From NCBI GenBank assembly GCA_014529385.2, contig CM043944.1, forward strand, positions 83,442,884 through 83,506,883: a stretch of 64,000 bases of DNA. Direction: 5' to 3'. Source of the DNA: Adiantum capillus-veneris (taxonomy: Eukaryota; Streptophyta; Polypodiopsida; Polypodiales; Pteridaceae). The notes under the pieces are model-generated. The model searched no databases. It was not told the DNA's origin and worked only from the letters and a program-made list of their open reading frames with translations. The translations under genes were made by a program, and so were the position numbers. Shown here one piece after another: positions 1-12,905 of this stretch (the first letter of the stretch is position 1; each line of letters opens with the position of its first letter).

Positions 1-23
1 AGCATTTCTTCGAATGTAAGTCC

Positions 24-1404
24 ATGGCTGCCCTAGCATCATGGCATGAGGAGAATAAATCTTCGGATGGTGTGCTACGGATTCTTATAGATTGCGCAGC
101 CTGGAAACATATAGATGGAACATGGTCGGATTTTGCCAGGGAAGCTCGAAATTTGCGCTTAGGCCTGGCTATGGATGGCGTAAATCCATTTGGTCAAAGA
201 TCAACATCTTACAGTGTATGTCCCGTTGTTATCGTCAACTACAACATTCCCCCGTGGTTGACTACGAAGAAGGGGCACCTATGGCTAAGCTTGATTGTGC
301 CGGGGCGATATAAAGTGAATAATATGGATGTGTATCTTCGTCCACTATTGGAAGAGCTACAAAAATTGTGGATCGGCATAGAAGTGGTGGATATGAGCCG
401 ACACACAGGTCGAAAGAATGCTTTGATCAGAGGCATTCTAATGTGGACCATGCATGACTATCCCGGACTAACAGAATGCTCAGGTGATTTACACTCCTCA
501 CTCAGACACTGTAAATCTTGCTTTTTCTCAAGCTGATCTATTATCATGTGTATACATGCAAGGCTTCAAACAAGCGGATACAGAGCATGTGTCACATGTG
601 GACCTAGATTGAATGCACGTAGGGCGCCCTCATTAAAGAAGCAAATCTACGAAGGTCATCAAGCATATCTTCCAGAGAATCATGTGTTACGCGATGACTT
701 TTTGGAAAGAGAGCCACCGAGGATGTCTGCACAAGCATGGTTAGAGCAGAAGGAGATGTGTGATGACGGATTGCCCCCAGGGATGAAGAGACTATCTCTA
801 TGGTACGAGTTACTATACTGGCCCCGACTCATGATCAATCACTTGCTCGATCCAATGCACATATTCAAGAATCTGGGTAATCTACTATGGGACCATCTGA
901 CCGGCAAGAAAGATACTTTGGGAGCCAGGGTTGACCTTAGAAATGTGGATCGTATGGAGAAATATTGGTCGCAAACAGCGTCCGATGGATCGATAAAACT
1001 CCCTAAAGCACCATGGATTTTCGTAGGATCCCAAGAACGCAAAGTAAAAGAGACCATTCAATCTTTGCGGACCCCCACTGGCGTAATGCACTTGCTCCGA
1101 ACGTGTTTTACTAAAGAATGAAAGCTTACCGATTTGAAGTCACACGACTGGCATAAAATGTGTCAGGTATGTTCATAGTGGAATATATAATAGTGGGAAT
1201 TCTATAACAAATTCGTGTGTGGACTTTAATATCATTGTTGCACGTGTTTTGCAGTTTATTTTACCGGTTGCCATCGAGGGATGTTTGTCTCTTGATGTCC
1301 GTAACACAATCTACAAACTTGCAAAGTTGGTGCAATGGATCTCACAAAAGGAGATCAACGTAGACTCCTCAATTGCGAAGGGAGTGATCTGTCTCTGCTC
1401 ATAG
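24..1404 (+). pseudogene. TNP2-like CACTA transposase with DUF4218, broken
   Basis: This is the transposase of the CACTA element, which would cut and join the element ends in the nucleus. Residues of 24-536 match the TNP2 core in order: AWKHIDGTW, RNLRLGLAMDGVNPFG, a YNIPPWL block, and DVYLRPLLEEL followed by LMWTMHDYPG. The segment 546-1121 continues in the same frame with the LLDPMHIFKNLGN block. A spliced start of the DUF4218 domain follows: SHDWHKMCQ joins FILPVAIEG across a GT-AG intron at 1167-1254, phase 0. Lesions seen are an in-frame TGA at 534-536 and another TGA at 1119-1121. The DUF4218 part stops at 1404, inside the left arm of a palindrome, so the normal C-terminus is lost. The gene begins before the window. 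The family call is firm; the intron is inferred from frame continuity. Confidence 0.85.
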
Positions 1405-1640
1405 ATGCAGCTCGTCTCACCGCTAGATCTAATTGATCGGGTGAAAGAGACGCTAAGAATCACTACTACTGCTTACTTAGCATCTCTTTCACCCGATCAA
1501 CTAGATTTAGTCGTGAAAGAGACGCTAAGAAGCACTACTACTGCTTCTTAGCGTCTCTTTCACCCGATCAACTAGATTTAGTGGTGGGGCAAGCAACATC
1601 TATGAGCAGATACGGACTTCCTTCACGATTGCAGCTTCAG
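1365..1640. repeat. Nested inverted repeat (double hairpin) inside the transposase gene
   Basis: Two outer arms, 1365-1407 and 1597-1640, are imperfect reverse complements; the core CTGCTCATAGATG (1395-1407) pairs with CATCTATGAGCAG (1597-1609) exactly. Between them lie two consecutive hairpins built from the same motif. The second (1513-1563) has a perfect 22-bp stem around a 7-nt loop. The first (about 1434-1500) is imperfect. The left arm overlaps the last codons of the DUF4218 fragment, so the palindrome appears to be made partly from element sequence or inserted within it. No clear target duplication is visible. Confidence 0.85.
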
Positions 1641-1720
1641 TCTCCATCACACCCGTAGCACAGTGCTTTTACAAATTCACCCTCATTCAAAGAAAACTCT
1701 CTACACAGGAATCCCTCCTC

Positions 1721-1730
<10 letters not shown>

Positions 1731-1743
<13 letters not shown>
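1731..1743. repeat. Short (CT)n tract
   Basis: A run of CT dinucleotides lies in the pyrimidine-rich stretch 1720-1760 between the two transposase-derived genes. It could be leader sequence for the second gene, but nothing shows this. Confidence 0.6.
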
Positions 1744-1751
<8 letters not shown>

Positions 1752-1964
1752 CTTGTTCATGTTTTCTACTCCATTCATTCAATATTAAGTTTAAATTTTA
1801 GTGTGTTTAATGCAGGTATGGATGATGAGGAGTTTCTTTCTTCTTTGTCATCCCAGCAGAGACAGTGGTACGTGGAGCGTCATCGCGTTGGCGCACCATC
1901 AGGCATTCCTACTCCATCCACATCTCCCTCTGTTTCGGAGCATTGAGCGCGCTCCGAAGCTTCG

Positions 1965-3132
1965 GTGTCGACGAGACGATCTTCACACTCGTTTAGGCAC
2001 CGGCGCTCTATTGGTGGCGGTGGCAGTTGTTGTGGGGATGTCGCTGCCGATGCTTCGACACCGCCTCGTGTTCGACCAGGCTCTTTACTCTCCCCTTCTT
2101 TGCCTGCCCCAACACCAGCCACGGCATCGCTATCGACACCAGGTTTTGCGCGGCTGACTGCCGTTCCTAGTGGCTACACACCACTAGCTACTCCTCCAGG
2201 AGTCACTCCAGTGGTGGACACTCCTCGCTTCGGGGCTCAGACTCCAGTGGAGACACCTGACGTCCATACCCGCGTCAACACGCCGCTAGAGACCCTTGCC
2301 GGGACACTCAAGTTTATGCGTCAGCGGGCGAGAGGGGTTGCCTTACTTCGTCAACTTCAGCGACGGCATCATCTTGGATTATGAAGGCAAGAAGGTGATT
2401 TCGCGCATGCGTGGTCTTTGCTCTCAGGTGTTTAGACACTACATACTAAACACCTGGATTGAAGTACTAAATGATTTAAAGGACAGAGTCATCAGCATGC
2501 TTCATGACGAGTTTCTTGTCCAACACGGGATGAGCGCTTGAATGAAGATGTGATGAAGGTTCGAATGCGCGAATACTGCAAGCACAAGCGTTCCAAAGTG
2601 CAAAAAGCAATCAAGCATGGGTGGAACAGACCAGATTGGCTGGCCAAAGAAGATTGGAAGAATGCGAAGAAAGCAGCGCGCGAGAATCCCGACAAGTGGA
2701 AGCAACAAAAGGAGGCAGCCAGAGCGTGAGTAGAGGCAAGGAGCTCCCATCACTTGGGGAGTAGCGGGTGGGCATCATTTGAGGCCGATTTTGTAAGTGT
2801 TTTCGCATTGCTCTTTATGTTTGATAGTTTAGGGTTTATGGGTTTTTAAATTCTAACATAATGGATTCTTTGTATGTTTTGACAGTGGTCGATGACAGGA
2901 CGTGATCCCACACCGTACGAGCGCGAGTACGCAGGCAGGAAGGGCTTAAACGCCCTGATGGACATTTTGAGTTCTCACGGCGGCATGGTTAGTATTAGGG
3001 TTTACTCTTTTCTATTTGTTGGATTATTTATAAACGTCGCTATATGTTTATACTTACAAAAAGCTGTCTTATTGTTTTTTTTTGTAGAATCCGACAGATA
3101 CGCCACTTGGGCGCGATGAGACGTCTGATTAG
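1965..3132 (+). pseudogene. CACTA second gene, Transposase_24-like, broken
   Basis: This is the second gene of the CACTA element. The N-terminal part (about 1965-2290) is Ser/Thr/Pro-rich and low complexity. The conserved part starts near 2340 with DGIILDYEGKK and continues through RHYILNTWIEVLNDLKDRV, a KHGWNRPDWLAKEDW helix and NPDKWKQQKEAARA, ending in MTGRDPTPYEREYAGRKG. This layout resembles the plant Ptta/En/Spm transposase family (Transposase_24). Two GT-AG introns fit the frame: 2793-2885 and 2988-3087. The last exon ends at TAG near 3132. Lesions are a frame change near 2300-2330, another near 2535, and a TGA at 2727-2729. The family match is from pattern memory only. Confidence 0.6.
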
Positions 3133-3284
3133 ACGACGTCAGTCTAGCCGTAGCTAGATAGCATTAGTTTCTTTTTGTCATAGCTTATGTATCATGAGAC
3201 GACTTTTATACGTCTTTTTGAGAACCATGTATATTTTTTCAATAATGACAATGGTGTTGTAACTATTACATTTGCAAAGTACTG

Positions 3285-3500
3285 GGCGTCGCTATGAACG
3301 TCGCTATATAAGGGTTTGCAGCGTCGCTATAAACGTCACTATAGATGGCATGAAAACATCTCTATAATCGTCGCTATAGGCATCGCTATATAGAAACGCA
3401 TATAGCGACTGTTATACCGACGTTCCCGTATCGACGCTGTTAGCAACGCCGAGGGTTATAAAAACCCAATGTATTTGCGTCGCTATAAGCGTCACAAGAG
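3285..3500. repeat. Subterminal repeat array of the CACTA element
   Basis: At least six copies of a GCGTCGCTATA-like motif and its variants (CGTCGCTAT, GCATCGCTATA, and TATAGCGAC in the opposite orientation) are packed into about 215 bp. They lie directly inside the element terminus. Arrays of this type are the transposase-binding zone in CACTA elements; binding here is inferred from position. Confidence 0.75.
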
Positions 3501-3508
3501 CACACAAC

Positions 3509-3519
3509 CTCTTGTAGTA
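3509..3519. repeat. Degenerate CACTA right terminus
   Basis: The sequence CTCTTGTAGTA matches the TAGTG-ending CACTA terminus except for the last base (A instead of G). The partner terminus is outside the window. Confidence 0.6.
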
Positions 3520-3986
3520 TAGGTGTGTAATATAGCTGTAAACAATATTATTTTCATACTAGTTCATAATAAATAAATCAAGTTTCAGACTCTAAACTAA
3601 TCTAAACAGGTCAGAACTTGATATCACACTCTTTTATGGTGTTTTATTTTTATTTTGGGCTATTTCTTGAGAGTATTCTCTATTTTTTAATCTATATTAT
3701 TTGTATTTTTTGCTAGTTTTTTAAAATTATCATTCAAAGAATATAAATAGCAAGAAAATGGAATCCAAATAAGAATCCAACTACAAACGCTTGATCTATA
3801 TCATAAGGAGAAGTAGCATGGCAAGCAATGGTTCACTTTGAATAGCTTCAAAAATCACTTATGAGCTATTGGCATGAAATGGCCATTTAGGTCTAACGGG
3901 GTCACCGGCACTTTGATTTATGAGCCATCTGAGCCACAGTGTAAGTATAACGTCTAGTAAGCCAAAAAAATGCACAAAAAACATAT
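3520..3986. other. AT-rich spacer, nothing recognised
   Basis: AT-rich sequence separates the CACTA terminus from the truncated gypsy LTR. I see no coding potential, repeat or terminus. It should contain either pre-insertion DNA or the missing first part of the e1 5' LTR in unrecognisable form. Confidence 0.5.
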
Positions 3987-4881
3987 GCATGGATTTAATT
4001 ACCTAAAGCTCTCACAAAAGGGGAAAGGGAGACACATGTCAGAAGGCTATCACTTAAATCCTATTGGCTAAACCTGGAGAGGTCCAATTGGGTGCCATGA
4101 TGAGCAAATAGCAAGAGGGGTCGACCAAGAGAGAGAGAGGGGGCTGAATTTTACAAGGCATTATTGCATACACACTCACACTAACTCATCTGTGAAGCAA
4201 GAAGACTCTCTCTCTCTCCTTCTTAAGCTTTAATGGAAAGCTTATCACCTATTCCAAGCTTGTGAGAAGGGAGGCATACACCAACAACTCTTGGCTTTGT
4301 GATGCAAAACCAACCAAGAGCCAAGCTTCAATGCATGCTCATCTCCTCTACCATGCTAATTACTACGCTATGCTATGCTACTGTGAGTGATTATGTGAGG
4401 AGATGTACATCTTTCTCGTAAGACTACTCCTTCTTCCTGTCAATCTACTCTCATACCCTGCTAGCTCTCACCATCTTCGAAGGTGTGTGAGGTCTTGGGT
4501 CTGAGACCGTGAGGGAATTGATGCTGTGTTTTCTAAGCTTCTTAGTGCTTGAAGCTTCCATGTTCATTGCACTAGCTAGTATTGAAGGATCACAAAGAAT
4601 TGTATTGTAAAATGTCTCTCTTGATGGGAGAAACCATAATATAAAGCCTTTTGGAGGGGGGACCGGCTCCATGAAAATCCGGTCCTCAACTGTTGTCCCT
4701 AGCTTAATTTATATCTCTTTTGAATTATTGTTCATGCTATCTAACTAGGTGTTATACTTTTTGTTGCTCTCTCCACCTAAGCACTCTTGTTATTCTCATT
4801 AGGAATCTATTCTAATGAAATGCTCACTATGTTCATGCTATTTTCCACTACACACAAGTTACTAGGCCATTAAATATTACA
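3987..4881 (+). repeat. e1 5' LTR, left end truncated
   Basis: It matches 11190-12098 and 41735-42624. It ends in ATTACA two bases before the primer site. Homology starts only at TTTAATTACCTAAAGC, so several hundred bases of the LTR seen in the 3' copy are missing. A TATAAAG box at 4640-4646 is a possible promoter element; the 3' LTR has TACAAAG at the same place. Diagnostic bases group it with the e2 5' LTR and not with its own 3' LTR. Confidence 0.85.
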
Positions 4882-4882
4882 T

Positions 4883-4894
4883 TGGTATCAGAGC
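4883..4894 (+). other. e1 primer binding site (initiator-Met tRNA)
   Basis: TGGTATCAGAGC lies one base after the LTR end and is complementary to the 3' end of plant initiator-Met tRNA, the usual primer for minus-strand synthesis. Confidence 0.92.
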
Positions 4895-5284
4895 ACAAGG
4901 TTTCTTTTTTCTTGCTCAAGAATGGAGGTCCTCAAGCTAGCTATAAATGGTTGTTATTATTAATTGCAAATGAGTAAGTAGAATAGGTATTTTTCAGCCT
5001 TGCAGTGTGCCTGCCTTCGTGTAGATAACGGGGTATCACCGTCGAGAGCTATGGTCTTAATAGTGGAGTCCTACGGGGCTTACCCACGGCTTAACCACTA
5101 TTGAGCTATTTGAGGCTTGACAGGAGCCGATGCTATTTTGGTGTTGAGAGACCCTCTCTTCTATTCCTTGCAATTAATGGTATTCGAGCCATGTGTATAG
5201 TAGCTTGAGTGCTTTTTCTAAATGGGTAAAGAGGAGTAGCAACTAGGGCTTGAAGTGCCAAAGTACACCTAAAAAGTTGTTAGA
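4895..5284 (+). other. e1 untranslated leader
   Basis: This noncoding stretch lies between the primer site and the first gag codon. The matching leader in e2 (42638-43027) is nearly identical. It should carry packaging signals, but no motif is recognisable. Confidence 0.6.
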
Positions 5285-6825
5285 ATGGCTGACAATAGTA
5301 AAGAGGGTGAAATTAATGTTGATAGCTTTGATTTTGCTAATGAGCAGGCTACTAATGATGCCCCTATGCTTGTTAACTACCTTGTTTCTAGGCTTCAACA
5401 AGCCATGGGCAATCCATCCCTCCAAAGTGAAGTGCAACGGTAGCTTCGTGCTCATGGGATTCTCCAAGCTACCCACCATGACGAGAGAATACCTAGGAAG
5501 CGTCCTTGTGAGACTCCCAAAAGAGGCCTCTCTCCGATTCGGGAAGAAGAAGTGGATCCATACGAAGGGCTCAAAAATTTTCTTCTTGATGATGCATCTC
5601 CTTCCTAAAGGAGAACTCAAGAGCCCCCACGGAAGGAACGAGAAAGAAGTGAGTCTCTTTCCACCTCCACGGAGATGGCTCCACGAAGATGGTGGGCTAA
5701 ACGCTCTCCATCACCTCCTAAACAGAGAAGACCATCGCACACTTCTCCACACCATAATTCAAAGAGGGATGACAAAAAGCAAGAGAAGAAAAGGCCGAGA
5801 AAGAGGACACCCTCTTCTCCATCTTCTTCATCCTCTTCCTCTTATGAAAGTGATGGTGCAGACAAAGAAGATCAAGGCAAGAAAAAGGTGAGAAAGAGGT
5901 CACCCTCTTCTCCATCTGCCTCAAATTCTTCATCTTCTGAAGAAAGTGATGGTGCAACTTTTGAACCATCAAAAAGAAGAGGCCATAGGAAATCCTATGC
6001 CGCGTGGAAGAGGTCGTCCAAGCTCAAGAAGTTCAAAGAGGGAGGAAAGAGCATCTCTTTTCTTACCTACGATGGCACCTTTGGTGCTACGGACAAATTC
6101 TTGGCCTTTATCCAACAATTCAATGCGGCGTTTGGAGATGAGGGCTTCACGGAGTCCTCTAAGCTACGCCATGTAGCTATGCCAGGCAATAGTGGTCTAT
6201 CCTACGGACCAACCGTGAAGCTCCACGAACATGGAAAGCTTTAAGAGCTTCCATTATGAAGCAGTTTTTGGCCACCAATGCCAAAGAAAAAGTATTCACC
6301 GAATGGCGAAGCTTGAAGCTCTCTCCCTACAAATCCATTCATAAATATTTAGACAAGTTTTGGGACTTACATCTCAAAGCCACTGTCTTCAAAAAGATGG
6401 ATTTTGGAGAGAAAAAACAACAATTTTGTGCGGGCTTAATAAAAGAAATGGCGGAGTATGTCAACTCCCAAAGGCCACACACCATATCTGCGGTTATACA
6501 CCATACTATGGTGGCTTCTCAAATCAATTTCCAAACAGGGGCTAAAAGAAATTCTAAGCCCACGAAAAACAGGGGTTCCAATGAGCCTAAGGGGAAGGAC
6601 AATGTCCAAAAGTCTCCTAAGGGCATTTCCAACAAAGCTAAGGAGAAAGGAGTTTACAAAGGCAAACACAAACTCTCTCCTGAAGAGCTTGAGCGTTATC
6701 GCAAGGATATCCACTATTTCAAGTGCAACAAGCAAGGGCATGTGTACCGCGCTTGTCCCCAAAAGAACACCCGCCATGAGCCTCCTAGAAATGATCTCCT
6801 CTATGCCATGCTTGGGGAAAGGTAA
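5285..6825 (+). pseudogene. e1 gag, broken
   Basis: Gag would form the virus-like particle that packages the element RNA. The start is the ATG at 5285 (MADNSKEGEINVDSFDF); the frame is stopped by TAG at 5441-5443 and by TAA in the ASPS/RRTQ region near 5606. A Ser/Arg/Lys-rich linker (5675-5970) precedes the capsid-like part: FLTYDGTFGATDKFLAFIQQF near 6060, then WKALRASIMKQFLATN near 6235 in another frame after an indel and a TAG where Trp is expected (about 6189). The C-terminus (6712-6760) has a zinc knuckle reading YFKCNKQGHVYRAC, in which the first Cys of the CCHC pattern is Tyr. The first TAG and the 6180-6190 lesions are also in e2. Confidence 0.85.
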
Positions 6826-6827
6826 GA

Positions 6828-7247
6828 GAACATGATGCTTTTATTCTCTTTGACCCTGGTTCTACTCATAATTTTATATCCATAGAGTTGGCCACCAAGC
6901 TAGGCATCCAAGCTTATGAGATGGGAGATGTCCTACCCGCAGATGGTGCTTTTAAGGGGCAAGAAGCTTCAGTCACTCCCTTAATATGGAAATTGAGGCT
7001 CCATATCCAAAGCTATGTGGACAAAGAGGACTTCTTTACCTCTCCTCTCAAGCACGGGGATGTAATCCTAGGGGCACCATGGTTTGATCGCATGGTTGCT
7101 AATGTTAAATTCCCTGAAAGGAAAATCTACTTTAGGTTCAGGGAAAAGGATATGTACATAGATGCTAAGCAAATGGGTAACACCATACCCATTTTACGTA
7201 TGCAAGCTTTCAATAAGTCAATAAAGAGCTCTATTCCATGTACATGA
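6828..7247 (+). pseudogene. e1 aspartic protease region
   Basis: This would cut the polyprotein. The active-site block reads FDPGSTHNFIS at about 6850-6885, the usual D-x-G-[SA] motif with Pro at the second place. ELATKLGIQAYEMGD and DVILGAPWFDRM follow, the latter matching the ILGxxW(L/F) block of retropepsins in plant gypsy elements. It is in a different frame from gag and from the RT that follows; the same frame relations hold in e2. Confidence 0.8.
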
Positions 7248-8982
7248 TTTTTGTTAAATATTCTCAAAATGAACCTAATGCTTTAGCAAAAGAAAATAGA
7301 AACAATCACAAGGAATTAGAGTTATCCAATTTTCTCAAGGGGTTTCAAGATGTCTTTATTGACGACATCCCTTGTGAGCTACCTCCTAAACGAGGTAATG
7401 ATGACCATGCAATTGAACTTCTTCCAGGAAGTTCACCGCCTAATAGGGCTCCTTATAGAGTTTCTCAAGCTCAACAAGAGGAGATTATGCGGCAAGTGCA
7501 TGAGTTATATGAGAAGGGCATGGTTAGGCCCCGCTCATCTCCATTTTTCTCACCTGTGCTATTAGTGCAAAAGAAAGATGGCACATATCGTATGTGTGTT
7601 GACTATAGAACACTAAATAGGATCACTACCAAGAATAGGTTCTCATTCCATGGGTAGAAGACGTATTTGATAAGCTACAAGGGTCCACCTACTTCAGTAG
7701 GATTGACCTAAAAAGTGACTACCATCAAATAAGGATAGTTGATAAAGACATTGTAAAGACCGGATTTTGCACTACATTTGGCCTTTACGAATATATTGTC
7801 ATGCCTTTTGGCTTCACCAATGCACCAGTCACATTCAACCGCTTGATGGAGAAGGTATTCATGCCTCACCGAACCTTTACTAGAGTGTTCTTTGATGATA
7901 TTATCATCTACTCTAATTCACTAGATGAAGACAAGCAACACCTACAGGTAATATTTCAAGTTCTAAGAGAGAATAAACTTTATGTTAATGGAAAGAAAAG
8001 TGAATTTTTCTTGCAAGAGATTCAGTATTTAGGTCACATTATCTCTCAAGATGGCATTCAAATGGATCCATCAAAGTTAGAGGTAATAAAAGGATGGCCT
8101 AAACCAAGGAATCTTCATGAGCTAAGAAGCTTTATAGGTATGTGTGCATACTATAGATGCTTTATAGAAAAGTTCTCAAAAATTGCAGCATCATTACATG
8201 GCCTAACAAAGAAAAATGTTAGGTATACATCGTCTGCCAAGGAGAATAATGCTTTCAAAAAGCCTAAAGAAAAGCTTATCTCTCAACTTGTGCTTACACT
8301 ACTGGATCTCTCAAAGCCATTTGAGGTCAAATGTGATGCTTGTGGTGATTGCCTTGGCACTGTTTTTCTCCAAGAAGGGCATGCCATAGCTTATGAAAGT
8401 CGAAGGTTTGACCCTGTTGAGCAAGCTCTAGGCATATATAAAAAGGAACTCCTCGCAGTTCTACATGCCTTAGACTCATGGAAGCACTACTTATTGGAGA
8501 CTCCTTTCATTCTACGAATGGATCACCAAAGTCTTAAGTACTTCATGATGTAGACCAAGCTCTTTGACAAACAAATGAGGTGGGCAAATTTTCTTTTGCA
8601 ATTTTATTTTCATATTGCTCACATTGCTGGCAAGCATAATCAAGTTGCCGATGCACTCTCAAGACAGCTGAGAGTGAATGCGGTTTCCATATCAACTCAC
8701 AATGATCTATCTTTTATGATAGATGAGTATGCTATTGATCCTGATTTTAGAGATTTCAGCCCTTGCATTAGCAATAAACTATGCGTTACTAACTCACTAC
8801 GTGAGAAAGTAATGTATGAATCTCATGCTCCTCCTTATGCGGGGCATAAAGGGATTCAATGTACCCTAAAAGGGATTGACACATATTTCTATTGGCCTAC
8901 CATGAAAGAAAACATACAAAAGTATGTTACTAAATGTGTGGTATGCCAAAAGACGAAGTTTGATAGAGGGAAGCAACCTTGA
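7238..8982 (+). pseudogene. e1 reverse transcriptase, RNase H and integrase zinc domain, broken
   Basis: This would copy the RNA genome and start integration. RT starts with [12 protein letters not shown] and a [23 protein letters not shown] block; an indel near 7640 shifts the frame (shared with e2). It resumes through MPFGFTNAP (7801) to the catalytic FFDD at about 7888-7899. RNase H runs about 8320-8545 with KCDACGD, YKKELLAVLHALD and MDHQSLKYF. It is interrupted by TAG at 8551-8553, where e2 has CAG. The integrase HHCC zinc domain follows (ESHAPPYAGHKG ... CVVCQKTK, about 8815-8965). A stop at 8980-8982 ends the open stretch. Confidence 0.9.
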
Positions 8983-10070
8983 TTGCTTCAACCTTTCCAA
9001 TCCCTAATTCACCATGGGAGAGCATATCCATGGACTTTATCTTTGGATTGCCTAAGTCTATCCATGGCAATACGGGAATATGGACAATAGTAGACAGGTT
9101 TAGTTAACAAGCTCATTTTATACCTGTCAAAAAGACTATCAAAGCCCATCAAATGTACCATGGCTTGCCAATGTCCATAGTGTCGGATAGAGATCCTAGA
9201 ATGACTAGTAATTTCTAGAAGGGTCTCTTTCAAAATTTAGGGACAAGGCTAAATTTCTCTTCGGCCTATCACCCACAAATGGATGGCCGTGAAATAGATA
9301 ACCTAACAATTCTTGATCTACTAAAAGCCTATGTAACGGAAGTAGATCAAGGTCCCAATGGGAGAAGTACTTACCCTTAGTGGAGTATGCCTACAATAAC
9401 ACTATACATACTTCCACGGGAAAATCACCTTTTGAGGTAATTGAGGGAAGATAAAAAAGTCCCCTGCTACTTAAGGTACATGGGAAGATCTTCGCCGTAG
9501 ATGAGTATAGCCAAGACTTACAAGAATCTTTTCAAAAGATTAAGGATGTTATCTCTATCTCACAGCAAAGGCTACTACTAATAAGTACAGAAGAGCCCAA
9601 GCCTTTAAAGAAAATGATTGGGTCTTATTCAAATTTCCCAAGGCTCGATTAAGGCACACGAAGGGCAAGAATCCTACGGGACACCAAAAGCACTATGCTA
9701 AGTTAGCAAAAAGGTACTATGGTCCCTTCCACATTCTTAGGCCAATCAATGAGATGGCCTATCAACTCAAGTTGCCCAACCATTGTCTCATACACAATGC
9801 TTTCCATGTGAGCCTACTAAAGCCTTACAAAGGAGAGCCACCTCAAGAACCAACTATTCAAGACCCACCGGAGATCAATGACCAAGAAGAGGTGTCGCAG
9901 CCCGAGTCCATTCTCCGACATGAAGACAAGGTACTAAGAGGCGATAAAACTATCCGATGATATCTTATTAAGTTTAAGAATTATCCTTTTGAAGATGCTA
10001 GATGGATGCAAGGCATACAATTAAAGGATAACATAAACCTTGTCAATGCTTACAATGCTTCCCTAGAGTA
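8983..10070 (+). pseudogene. e1 integrase core and chromodomain-like tail, decayed
   Basis: In broken frames the core is readable: [11 protein letters not shown] (first Asp, about 9030), VSDRDPRM (second Asp, about 9180) and YHPQMDGRE (third residue, about 9270). Near 9754 comes the [25 protein letters not shown] block. The end (about 9899-10003) reads [20 protein letters not shown], a TGA, then YLIKFKNYPFEDARWM. That has the spacing of a chromovirus chromodomain, which in intact elements directs integration to particular chromatin. Compared with e2, e1 lacks about 35 bp near 9156 and has 54 bp near 9397 that e2 lacks. Confidence 0.75.
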
Positions 10071-10496
10071 AGCAAATGTACAAATGTTTAAAATAAGCAA
10101 AGTTTTTGTCTTATAAGACTCTCCTTTTCTTTATTGTGCACAAAAATGAACTAGTATGCATGCTTAGATCAAGTTTGTGGAAACGACGTCTTCCAAACAC
10201 CAAGTAGAACTTGTCACTCTACTATGGAAGATTGATAGGACTAATAAGCAGACATGCTTGTGGCAGCTTAGGCTCTCAAGCACCAAATGGACTCGTCATC
10301 CATTCTGAAACGATGTCGTAGGGTAACATAGGGATCCTCTACCTGCTAGGAAAAGGACTAATGAATAGGCTTTATCAACTCTACCCCATAGTCAAGGATG
10401 ACTATGATTTCAAGAGAGAGGTAATATCATAATAACTAATATCTAATTCTCCTAAATGACTTTCTCATGTTAAAATCATCATTTAATATGGGCAAG
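10071..10496 (+). other. e1 untranslated region before the 3' LTR
   Basis: This has no recognisable coding after the chromodomain-like tail. It ends near a possible LTR start (TGTCAGGGGAG at about 10497). The LTR boundary is uncertain because the 5' LTR lacks this end. Confidence 0.4.
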
Positions 10497-12098
<1,602 letters not shown>

Positions 12099-12355
12099 CT
12101 TCGACTTTGTAGAGTTGCTTCTTCAGGCTTATTTTGATTTTCTTAGTTTTTTCTCCAAACTTCTGTTCTAAAATTTCCCAAGCTTCGTTTGCATGATCGC
12201 ATTCATCCATAAAATGTACGTAATTATCATGCAGAGAAGTGAATATGATGCCTAAATCTTGCTCATCTTTGGCTTGGACTTGTGTGCTAATGATGGAAGT
12301 TGTAGCTCTAGTTACGGGTTTTGTTTGCATTAAAGGTACCTTGACTATTGCCAGT
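12099..12355 (-). pseudogene. Copia-2 gag fragment (left half, interrupted)
   Basis: The minus strand reads a copia gag (UBN2-type) middle part: QTKPVTRATTSII, DEQDLGIIFTSLHDNYVHFM, and HANEAWEILEQKFGEKTK. It is truncated at 12099 by the e1 3' LTR and at 12355 by LTR A of the Copia-1 composite. The other half lies at 22577 and an uninterrupted paralogue at 62736-63147. CCAGT at 12351-12355 is the left target duplication of the copia insertion. Confidence 0.8.
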
Positions 12356-12905
12356 TGTGAGGAAATAAGACGTAGCTAAATAGATAATTGAATAGATTAC
12401 TTAATGGAGAGAGAAAGATTTATATACATGAGATTATAGAGTAGAGAGAGAGAGAGAGAGAGAGTACACACGATATACGTGGTTCACCCAATGTGGGCTA
12501 CGTCCACAGGAAAGCAGCCACTCAATGGCTTTAGTACTTCAAAACAAGAAGTAGTTTACAAAGGGATTATACCCTTAATGGAGCTCCCGCCTTGCTTCAC
12601 TCTCACCACCTCACACTCACCTTGTTGCATCAACTTCACACTATGAAATGTGTGTAGAAATGGCCTCCTTTTAAAGCCCAAAAGGGCTGCCCTCCCTTAT
12701 GAGAGACAACCATGTGTAGCCGCCCTTGTGCGAATAAGTCCAAATCGGACCCTCCAATCCGCCCGTGTGTGGCCGCCCTTGAGAAGACAAGTCCGCTTTT
12801 GAATTCGGCCACCGGCCACCGGCCAACCGACCGGTTGTTTTCCGACCACTTTCCGGCCGCCGTCCGGCCATAATATTCCAGCAAAAAAGAATATTCCGGC
12901 GAAAA
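12356..12905 (-). repeat. Copia-1 family LTR A, truncated
   Basis: It starts TGTGAGGAAATAAGACG like LTR C and follows B and C through the GA tract, the ACACGATATACGTGG block and the GGCCACCGG minisatellite to about 12905. The remaining part (GCCCCTGATT...TTAACA) is missing. It has one minisatellite unit where B and C have more, and its minus-strand TATA box is altered (TTTAAAAGG against CTATAAAAGG). It is more diverged from B and C than they are from each other. Confidence 0.85.

Larger units (their letters stand above)
1..3519 (+). mobile_element. CACTA (En/Spm) DNA transposon, right part
   Basis: The window opens inside a CACTA-superfamily element. It holds a decayed TNP2-type transposase (24-1404), a second transposase-like gene (1965-3132), a block of short subterminal repeats (3285-3500) and a degenerate terminus ending CTCTTGTAGTA at about 3519. 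Family knowledge: CACTA elements end in CACTA...TAGTG and carry subterminal motif arrays that bind the transposase. The final G is A here. The left terminus lies before base 1, so the 3-bp target duplication cannot be checked. Stops in the transposase make this copy non-autonomous. Confidence 0.85.

Noticed and set aside
5250-5891. 213-codon open frame over the start of e1 gag (and the 327-codon frame at 42993)
   Set aside because: The protein has no gag features; the true gag frame (from 5285 and 43028) runs in another phase with recognisable sequence.
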